A DNA stretch of 5,307 bases from Spirochaeta sp. (GTDB lineage: Bacteria; Spirochaetota; Spirochaetia; DSM-2461): positions 1 to 5,307 of the forward strand of contig DAOVYP010000190.1 in the NCBI GenBank assembly GCA_030635565.1. The letters are read 5' to 3'. Below are positions 1 through 4,597 of the stretch, piece after piece (the first letter of the stretch is position 1; each line of letters starts with the position of its first letter). The translations under genes were made by a program, and so were the position numbers. The notes beneath the pieces were generated by a model. That model did no database searches, was not told the origin of the DNA, and saw only the letters and a program-made list of their open reading frames with translations.

Positions 1-269
1 CCGCCGCGGCCACTTCGTCCTCGACCGCCTGGTCCTTGGCCTTGTCCCTGAGCTCGGCCGCGTCCCAGGCCACGGCCCAATCCGCCTCCGAATCCACTGC
101 GACCCTGACCGCGCCTGGTTCTCCCGGGACCATTGAAGCCTACGCTGCGCAGAAAATCCCCAGCCTCTTCTTCCGTTCGTTCCGAATCAGCGCTCCTGGT
201 ACAATTTCCCAGTCCTCGTCCGGTCATGGGTCCCATTCCTTCAGGACCTCTTCCATTTCGTCTCATCAT
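1..269 (-). CDS. DUF5320-like Gly/Arg-rich small protein (C-terminus beyond window)
   Basis: The frame is open for 89 codons from an ATG-ATG pair at 269/266 and leaves the window at base 1 without a stop, so only the N-terminal part is seen. The start region encodes GPEGMGPMTGRGLGNC (residues 8-23), which matches the N-terminal GPxGMGPMTGRGxGYC hallmark of DUF5320 proteins. A short acidic patch (about 27-35) follows, then a low-complexity Gly/Arg/Gln tract (about 47-89). Known members usually end in a coiled coil, which would lie outside the window. AGGAGG (273-278) is 3 nt from the first ATG and 6 nt from the second. Spacing favours 266, while alignment to the family's usual N-terminal length favours 269. 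The gene follows the NifX-like gene by 69 nt and is probably co-transcribed with it. The family's function is unknown; a metal-cluster role is inferred only from its usual neighbours. Only one Cys is visible. Confidence 0.82.
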   Translation of the reverse strand, partial: MMRRNGRGPEGMGPMTGRGLGNCTRSADSERTEEEAGDFLRSVGFNGPGRTRRGQGRSGFGGGLGRGLGRGRAQGQGQGPGGRGRSGRG

Positions 270-272
270 TCA

Positions 273-278
273 CCTCCT
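273..278 (-). promoter_or_regulatory. Ribosome-binding site of the DUF5320-like gene
   Basis: The minus strand reads AGGAGGTGA immediately before ATGATG, a near-perfect match to the 16S anti-Shine-Dalgarno sequence. This fixes the translation direction of the partial gene as leftward, and it argues against the plus-strand open frame covering the same bases. Confidence 0.85.
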
Positions 279-295
279 GGTAAACAATATTTCGT

Positions 296-324
296 GCAGG
301 TTGTTGAAAAATCCGGCAACCTGC
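296..324 (-). repeat. Intergenic inverted repeat (hairpin) between the NifX-like and DUF5320-like genes
   Basis: Perfect 8-bp arms GCAGGTTG (296-303) and CAACCTGC (317-324) are separated by a 13-nt loop. In the minus-strand transcript the hairpin lies 14 nt after the NifX-like stop codon and 17 nt before the AGGAGG of the next gene. No T-run follows the stem on either strand, so a classical intrinsic terminator is unlikely. It could be an mRNA-stabilising or processing stem, or a weak attenuator that adjusts expression of the downstream gene. The role is inferred; only the pairing is seen. Confidence 0.5.
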
Positions 325-338
325 TGATTTAAGTCATC

Positions 339-689
339 TTAATGATGATTGCACTCACTTCCCTTTGATTCCAATTCACCCTCCAGGAATACCCGGAGAT
401 TCTCTGAAATCGACCCCCCGGCTCCCAGAATCACTTCGATGTTCTGTTCCTTGAACAGTGACACCGCCCGGCCGCCCATGCCGCCGGTAATGATGACGTT
501 TGCGCCCTGCTCGGCCAGGAAAGCCGGGAATGAACCCGGGACATGCTCCGGTGGATCCACCGACGCCCTGGAAATTTCTTTCCCGTCCCTTGTGTTTATC
601 AGGACGAACTGACGGCAATGGCCGAAATGCTCCTCCACCGTTTCACCATCGTTACTCGGGAACGCGATTGTCATTTCTTTCAAATCCAT
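339..689 (-). CDS. NifX/NafY-like dinitrogenase iron-molybdenum cofactor family protein
   Basis: This is a 116-residue cytosolic protein of the PF02579 (NifB C-terminal/NifX/NafY) fold. Visible family marks are IAFPSNDG (8-15), HFGHC (21-25, the usual metal-cluster-binding His/Cys region), VIITGGMGGRA (65-75), IEVILGA (84-90) and a Cys-Asn-His-His tail (113-116) like the CxH tails of many stand-alone members. In nitrogenase systems this fold binds or carries FeMo-cofactor precursors. No nif gene is visible here, so a general iron-sulfur or metal cluster role is inferred rather than nitrogenase assembly. The start at 689 is preferred because AGGAG (698-702) lies 8 nt upstream; ATG 674 (residue 6) is an alternative with a weaker site. 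The gene overlaps the end of the DUF134 gene by 38 nt (23 nt if the later start is used), which suggests translational coupling. Family assignment is firm; function is not. Confidence 0.93.
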   Translation of the reverse strand: MDLKEMTIAFPSNDGETVEEHFGHCRQFVLINTRDGKEISRASVDPPEHVPGSFPAFLAEQGANVIITGGMGGRAVSLFKEQNIEVILGAGGSISENLRVFLEGELESKGSECNHH

Positions 690-999
690 TTTCTTCTCTC
701 CTCATCGCCGGCTCTTCATGCTCATATCCATCGAGCAGCACCAGCATTTTCTGATTCAGCAGGGCGTCGACAACCTTCGCCCGGGCCCGGACCAGAAGGC
801 GTTGTACCGTTCCCCGGGATACACCCATGGCCTCGCCGGCTTCCGTCTGTTGCTTTCCTTCCAGATCACAATGGCGCAGGGCTTCGAACTCATCCAGGGT
901 GAGAACCACCTGCTCCAGCATGTGGGCCGGAACACCCATGGGCTTGAATCCCCGACGACCTCCCAGCCGCCGGCATCGGCGTCCCTTTCTGTGGGGCAT
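652..999 (-). CDS. DUF134/UPF0251 family helix-turn-helix DNA-binding protein
   Basis: This 115-residue protein matches DUF134 (PF02001). It has a basic Cys-containing N-terminus (RKGRRCRR, 4-11), then FKPMGVPAHMLEQVVLTLDE (18-37), EALRHCDLEG (39-48), and a sigma-70 region-4-like helix-turn-helix at about 50-73 with recognition helix near SRGTVQRLL (61-69). The charged tail (about 93-115) is partly imposed by the overlap with the next gene. The start at ATG 999 is chosen because AGGAGG (1005-1010) lies 5 nt upstream and the family begins MPR/MPH followed by a basic run. A GTG at 1026 would add nine residues encoded by the operator palindrome. The gene is first in the minus-strand operon, directly behind paired operator-like repeats, so autoregulation is plausible but inferred. 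DUF134 genes commonly sit beside PF02579 and DUF5320 genes, as here. Ligand and targets are unknown. Confidence 0.93.
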   Translation of the reverse strand: MPHRKGRRCRRLGGRRGFKPMGVPAHMLEQVVLTLDEFEALRHCDLEGKQQTEAGEAMGVSRGTVQRLLVRARAKVVDALLNQKMLVLLDGYEHEEPAMRREENGFERNDNRVPE

Positions 1000-1004
1000 C
1001 GACT

Positions 1005-1010
1005 CCTCCT
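1005..1010 (-). promoter_or_regulatory. Ribosome-binding site that sets the DUF134 start
   Basis: AGGAGG on the minus strand is 5 nt before ATG 999. It directly abuts the palindrome at 1011-1026. If that palindrome folds in the RNA (6-bp stem GUGUGC/GCACAC, AUAU loop), the hairpin would end exactly at the ribosome-binding site. Confidence 0.85.
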
Positions 1011-1026
1011 GTGTGCATATGCACAC
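1011..1026. promoter_or_regulatory. Operator-like perfect 16-bp palindrome (site B)
   Basis: GTGTGCATATGCACAC is a perfect inverted repeat with no spacer. It sits at about -1 to +15 relative to the predicted minus-strand transcription start, where a bound dimer would block RNA polymerase. Its first 11 bp (GTGTGCATATG) recur at 1045-1055. The best-placed candidate binder is the DUF134 protein encoded immediately downstream (inference). Confidence 0.75.
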
Positions 1027-1030
1027 TTAC

Positions 1031-1059
1031 AAGATAGGCGAGTTGTGTGCATATGTCAA
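1031..1059 (-). promoter_or_regulatory. Sigma-70-type promoter for the minus-strand operon
   Basis: On the minus strand TTGACA (1059-1054) is a perfect -35, followed by a 17-bp spacer and TATCTT (1036-1031), a 4/6 match to the -10 consensus. The predicted start is near 1024-1025, giving a leader of about 25 nt before ATG 999. A-rich DNA upstream of the -35 (1061-1075 region) could act as an UP element. Confidence 0.72.
1043..1059. promoter_or_regulatory. Operator-like imperfect palindrome (site A) inside the minus promoter
   Basis: TTGTGTGCATATGTCAA repeats the 11-bp element GTGTGCATATG (1045-1055) of site B at an offset of exactly 34 bp. It lies over the -35 and the upstream part of the spacer of the minus promoter. 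The CATATG centre is conserved, while the outer half overlapping the -35 hexamer has diverged to fit TTGACA. Together with site B it brackets the promoter, a typical two-site repression layout. Confidence 0.68.
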
Positions 1060-1107
1060 TAGAAAAAATTCAAATTGGTTGGATTTTCGATTTTTCAAAC
1101 GTTGTGT

Positions 1108-1136
1108 TTGACATTCTTTCCATACATACCTATAGT
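1108..1136 (+). promoter_or_regulatory. Sigma-70-type promoter for the tetR-RND-LolA-like operon
   Basis: TTGACA (1108-1113) is a perfect -35. It is followed by a 17-bp spacer and TATAGT (1131-1136), a 5/6 -10. The expected start is near 1143, about 28 nt ahead of ATG 1171. This places the promoter inside the ORF extension to 1075, which therefore cannot be the coding start for this transcript. Confidence 0.82.
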
Positions 1137-1142
1137 AGGTAT
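1122..1142. promoter_or_regulatory. TetR operator-like inverted repeat, copy 1
   Basis: The core is ATACCTA-TAG-TAGGTAT (1126-1142), with perfect 7-bp arms around a 3-bp centre, preceded by ATAC. It covers the downstream part of the promoter spacer and the whole -10 hexamer. A bound repressor dimer here would directly exclude RNA polymerase. The obvious binder is the TetR-family protein encoded just downstream; its arms resemble the tandem TACATACA motif of the AcrR operator (recalled, not searched). Confidence 0.82.
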
Positions 1143-1143
1143 C

Positions 1144-1164
1144 ATACATACCGAAGGTAGGTAT
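1144..1164. promoter_or_regulatory. TetR operator-like inverted repeat, copy 2
   Basis: This second copy has the same layout, shifted by 22 bp: the 9-bp left part ATACATACC (1144-1152) and right arm TAGGTAT (1158-1164) are identical to copy 1, with changes only in the centre. It extends from just after the predicted transcription start to within 6 nt of the start codon, and it overlaps the weak ribosome-binding sequence (GGTAGG, 1156-1161). Two side-by-side dimers, or a cooperative pair of dimers, are implied. Confidence 0.8.
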
Positions 1165-1170
1165 CCCCTG

Positions 1171-1821
1171 ATGCAGCCCAACGACACAAAGGAACAATTG
1201 GAACTCCAGGCCCTGCAGTTCTTCGCCCGCAACGACTATGAGCGCTCGTCGCTGAACGATATCGCCAAGGCGCTGGGGGTCACCAAAGGAGCTATCTATC
1301 ATTATTTCAAGGGTAAGGACGATCTCTTCTACGCCAGTGTAAACCGGCTGCTGAACATGGTGGAGGGGTGGTTCGTGGATGCCTTGCCCCGGGATATCCC
1401 GTTGAAGATATTACTGGACAACCTCTTCCGTATGGATGAAACCTTGACCGAAATTGGGGAACACTCCGGTCTCGGTGATGCCATAACGGACTACAAGAAC
1501 ATCATGTACCTCTTCCTGGCCGCCCTTAAGAAATTTCCGGATATCAGGAAAAGGCTCGATGATATCTACACCGGATTTCACGATGTCCTGGCAGATGCCA
1601 TGTCCAGGGCAGTCGATAAAGGGGAGATCCGGAAAGATACCGACATCGAAGCCGTAGCCTATGAAATCACGGCATTTTCCGAAGGGGCCCTCCTCCTGGG
1701 GGCATTCACCGACAGGAAAGACTACAGCGTTCTGGGTCCCCGGGTATGCGAGGCGATCTGGGCCCGCATCGCCCTGCCGGCGATGGGAAGGCGGCAAGGA
1801 GAAAAAAATGAAACTAAATAA
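1171..1821 (+). CDS. TetR/AcrR-family transcriptional repressor
   Basis: This 216-residue protein has the usual TetR length. Its N-terminal helix-turn-helix (about 27-46) shows SLNDIAKALGVTKGAIYHYF, followed by KGKDDLFYASV (47-57), which are hallmark TetR residues. The remainder is a helical ligand-binding domain (about 60-205) that is poorly conserved in this family, so the ligand cannot be read from sequence. ATG 1171 is chosen over the upstream open frame (to 1075) because the promoter and both operators lie in that extension. Its ribosome-binding sequence (GGTAGG, 9 nt away) is modest, consistent with low repressor levels. The gene is first in its operon and its last 14 nt overlap the RND gene. 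It most likely represses its own operon and is released by a hydrophobic substrate of the pump (inference). Confidence 0.95.
   Translation: MQPNDTKEQLELQALQFFARNDYERSSLNDIAKALGVTKGAIYHYFKGKDDLFYASVNRLLNMVEGWFVDALPRDIPLKILLDNLFRMDETLTEIGEHSGLGDAITDYKNIMYLFLAALKKFPDIRKRLDDIYTGFHDVLADAMSRAVDKGEIRKDTDIEAVAYEITAFSEGALLLGAFTDRKDYSVLGPRVCEAIWARIALPAMGRRQGEKNETK
1796..1801 (+). promoter_or_regulatory. Ribosome-binding site that sets the RND transporter start
   Basis: AAGGAG is 6 nt (all A) before ATG 1808 and lies inside the tetR coding sequence. It decides the start of the transporter against the 49-codon upstream extension to 1661, whose residues are tetR read in another frame. Confidence 0.88.
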
Positions 1822-4597
1822 ATCGAAAACTCAAAGCACTTCGATCCTGGCCCGCTGGGGTATCTGGGCCGGGGGACATCCCGGCCGGGTGTTCCTCATC
1901 GTACTGATTATCACCGTCATCATGACGGTGGGTGCCTCCATGCTGGAGTTGGAGATGACTTTCTTCTCCATCATGCCCAAGAACTCCCAACAGGTAAAAG
2001 ACCTGAAACGGATTACCGAAGAATACCCTTTCGCCTCGTCACTGGTGGTGGTAATTGACGGTCGGGAGCTGCCGGCCGAAACGGCCAAGGCCACCGTGAT
2101 TGCCGTTATCGACCAGCTGACCGAGGAATTTTCCGGTGACGAATACTCATCGGCCATCTCCGGAGTCTACAGCAAGCTGGATACAGCCTTTCTTGATGAG
2201 CACGCCTTCCTTCTCACCGAACCGGATGTCCTGGATCGGATGACGAGCCTCTATACCGATACCGACCTCGTGCCCTTCCTCACCGCCCTGAATGACGACC
2301 TGGAGCGGGAATATTCCGGTGACGGGGACGCCATGGAGAGCGATGAAAACCAGATCGCCGCCTGGGTGGGTGGAATCGGCCTTATCCTGGACGGGCTGGC
2401 CGACAGCCTCGAGGGCTATCCTCCGAACGAGAAGGCCATCAAAGCGGCCCTGGATGCCTACCTTATCGGCGATCCCTACTACCTCAGCCGCTCACAGAAT
2501 ATGGGAATCATGTTCCTGAATCCAACCTATACCATCAACGACCTGGGTCCCCTGGTGAAAGAAACCAACCGGATTGAAGAGCGGGCCAAGGCCATCGGCG
2601 CCGCCGCCGGGGTGAAAGTCGGTCTTACCGGTTTAACAGTGGTGGGCCGGGACGAGATGGTGACTTCGGAACAGGGATTCGCCCTCTCCATGACCCTGGC
2701 GTTAGTCCTCATCCTCATCCTGATGATTGCCGTGTTCCGCATCCGCTCCACCCCCCTCATCATCGGTATCCCTCTGATGCTGGGCATCTACTGGACCGCC
2801 GGGATGACCGGCTTCATCATCCAGCGGCTCAACATTCTCACCACCATGTACCTGGTGGCCCTTGTCGGTCTGGGTGTGGATTACGCCATTCACCTGTTGA
2901 CCGGATTTGTCCAGGAACGGGACGAAGGCAAGTCCTTCTCCGATGCCATCGGCGGATCCTTCGCCAAGAGCGGCCGGGGAATCGTCACCGGCGGCCTCAC
3001 CACCGCAGCCGCCTTCTACGCCATGCTCATGGCGGAGAGCGATATCATCAGGGAGCTGGCCATTGTGGCCGGCACCGGTATCATCGCCGAATTATTGACC
3101 ATGCTGATGATTATTCCGGCGATACTGGGATGGCGCCGGAAACGCCTGGACAAGAAAGGAAAAGACGATCCCATGCTTCACCGGCGTAGAAATATCCGTA
3201 CGGGCGGCATATCGGCCATCGGACGATGGGTTGCCGGGAAACCCGGCCTCTTCGCCCTCACCCTCCTCCTTGTCGGTATCGCCCTTGGAACCCAGGCACC
3301 GAAGGTGGAGCTGGAAGACAACCTGATGAACATGGAGGCCGAGGGACTCGAGTCGGCGGAACTCCAGGACACCATGGTGGAGGAGTTCGGTTCCGCCCCG
3401 GATGTTATGTATCTCATCGCCGATATTGACAATCTGGCCGACATGCCGGCCCTGGTGGACGCCCTGGAAGATCTCGATTCGGTGAGATCGGTGGACGCCA
3501 TCACCAATTGGTGGCCCACCGAAGATCAGCGAGCCGAACGGCTGCCCTACCTCCGGAATATCCGCAAAGGGCTGGAATCCGGCACAGGATTCTCCGTTGA
3601 AAGCACTCCGCCGGATCCGGATCTTTTCCTGGAAGAAATCTATCGGCTGGAGTTCAACCTTATCGAGATGGGCGATCTGGCCGTCCTCGGCGGAACCGAC
3701 CGCGCCGCTTTCGCCCTGAACCGGATCACCGGCCTTGATAACGACGGAAACAAAGTCAACAATACCGCATTCGACCGTCTTTTCGACGTCCTTGAAGCCG
3801 GCGAAACCGATCCGATGGCCCTCGCCGCTTACCAGTCCGCATTTTCACTCCGGCTTTCCAATCGCATCCATTCCATGGCGGGCACCGAGGTTATTACCCC
3901 GGAAGACCTCCCGGTCATGATACAGGACACATTCATCTCGGATGACGGCAGGAGCACCCTGGTTTCCATCTCACCGAGACAGAACCCCTGGGTAGGTCAA
4001 TTCCGCAACGTATTCACCGCCCAGGTGAACACCGTCACCCATCGGGGTACCGGTATGATACTCGCCGCCGACCAACTTATGTCCATTGCCGAGAGTGACA
4101 GCGTTCGCTCCGTCATCGCGGCTCTGATCGCCGTATTCCTCATCCTGCTCATCGATTTCCGGAACATCAGACTGGTTATTCTCACCTTCCTGCCCCTGGT
4201 ACTCGCCTTTGTATCTCTCTTCGGACTGATGGCTCTCTTCGGTATCAAGTTCGACTTCATCAACATTATTGCCATACCACTGCTGGTAGGCATCGGCATA
4301 GACGATTCGGTGCATATCAATCACCGCTATCACATCGAAGGCCGTGGCAACATGAACATCGCCCTGGCCCGGACCGGCAGCGCCGTGGCTCTCACCACCC
4401 TTACAACCATGATCGGTTTCTCGTCATTTATCCCGTCCATTATGCGGGCGATGCGCAGTACCGGAATCGTCCTCACCATGGCGATGGCCCTGGCTTTCGT
4501 CTTTTCCGTCCTCTTCCACCCCGCCGTACTCATCCTGGTATCCGAAAGGCTGGGCTGGAATCTGACCCCGAGATTTTCCAGGAAGGAGATATTGTAA
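1808..4597 (+). CDS. RND/MMPL-family transporter (HAE3-like, 12 predicted membrane segments)
   Basis: This 929-residue inner-membrane protein has the duplicated RND layout. TM1 is at about 27-46, followed by a periplasmic domain (about 47-291), TM2-TM6 (about 292-441) and a basic cytosolic linker (442-478). TM7 (about 479-495), a second periplasmic domain (about 496-765) and TM8-TM12 (about 766-912) follow. Both halves carry the signature TM4/TM10 motif: GLGVDYAIH (354-362) and GIGIDDSVH (828-836). Asp358 and Asp832 are the likely proton-relay residues. The length and two-lobed layout fit the HAE3/MMPL branch (HpnN-like) rather than the roughly 1040-residue AcrB type, and no membrane-fusion protein or TolC gene is seen nearby. 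The protein has no cysteine. It overlaps tetR by 14 nt and abuts the LolA-like gene, so it probably hands a lipid or hydrophobic compound to that periplasmic carrier (inference). Substrate unknown. Confidence 0.93.
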   Translation: MKLNKSKTQSTSILARWGIWAGGHPGRVFLIVLIITVIMTVGASMLELEMTFFSIMPKNSQQVKDLKRITEEYPFASSLVVVIDGRELPAETAKATVIAVIDQLTEEFSGDEYSSAISGVYSKLDTAFLDEHAFLLTEPDVLDRMTSLYTDTDLVPFLTALNDDLEREYSGDGDAMESDENQIAAWVGGIGLILDGLADSLEGYPPNEKAIKAALDAYLIGDPYYLSRSQNMGIMFLNPTYTINDLGPLVKETNRIEERAKAIGAAAGVKVGLTGLTVVGRDEMVTSEQGFALSMTLALVLILILMIAVFRIRSTPLIIGIPLMLGIYWTAGMTGFIIQRLNILTTMYLVALVGLGVDYAIHLLTGFVQERDEGKSFSDAIGGSFAKSGRGIVTGGLTTAAAFYAMLMAESDIIRELAIVAGTGIIAELLTMLMIIPAILGWRRKRLDKKGKDDPMLHRRRNIRTGGISAIGRWVAGKPGLFALTLLLVGIALGTQAPKVELEDNLMNMEAEGLESAELQDTMVEEFGSAPDVMYLIADIDNLADMPALVDALEDLDSVRSVDAITNWWPTEDQRAERLPYLRNIRKGLESGTGFSVESTPPDPDLFLEEIYRLEFNLIEMGDLAVLGGTDRAAFALNRITGLDNDGNKVNNTAFDRLFDVLEAGETDPMALAAYQSAFSLRLSNRIHSMAGTEVITPEDLPVMIQDTFISDDGRSTLVSISPRQNPWVGQFRNVFTAQVNTVTHRGTGMILAADQLMSIAESDSVRSVIAALIAVFLILLIDFRNIRLVILTFLPLVLAFVSLFGLMALFGIKFDFINIIAIPLLVGIGIDDSVHINHRYHIEGRGNMNIALARTGSAVALTTLTTMIGFSSFIPSIMRAMRSTGIVLTMAMALAFVFSVLFHPAVLILVSERLGWNLTPRFSRKEIL
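4583..4588 (+). promoter_or_regulatory. Ribosome-binding site of the LolA-like gene
   Basis: AAGGAG lies within the last codons of the RND gene, 9 nt before ATG 4598. The RND stop codon TAA (4595-4597) directly precedes that ATG, so terminating ribosomes can restart in place. Confidence 0.85.

Noticed and set aside
296..330. Intrinsic terminator at the NifX-like gene end
   Set aside because: A stem is present, but neither strand has a T-run directly after it, and the DUF5320-like gene downstream shows no promoter of its own that I can identify.
36..332. Plus-strand open frame of 98 codons at the left end
   Set aside because: It is antisense to the DUF5320-like gene, which has a recognisable motif and a strong AGGAGG site on the minus strand. 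The plus frame is Ser-rich and matches nothing I recognise.
339..689. True nitrogenase accessory gene (nifX or nafY)
   Set aside because: The protein is a short stand-alone PF02579 member beside DUF134 and DUF5320, a context found outside nitrogen fixation. No nif gene is in the window, so a gene symbol would over-claim.
1000..1026. GTG start at 1026 for the DUF134 gene
   Set aside because: The added residues would be encoded by the palindrome and the ribosome-binding site itself, and the predicted transcript begins at about this point, leaving no leader. ATG 999 fits the family start.
1075..1170. Extension of the TetR protein by 32 residues to an upstream start
   Set aside because: The extension contains the whole promoter and both operators, and its residues (MVGFSIFQTLCLTFF...) are not TetR-like. 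The promoter places the transcript start near 1143.
1411..1797. Minus-strand open frame of 128 codons inside tetR
   Set aside because: It is a shadow frame of a well-supported TetR gene, with no good ribosome-binding site and no family resemblance.
1661..1807. Extension of the RND transporter by 49 residues
   Set aside because: These codons are the tetR gene read in another frame. AAGGAG with 6-nt spacing points to ATG 1808, which gives a normal short cytosolic N-terminus before TM1.
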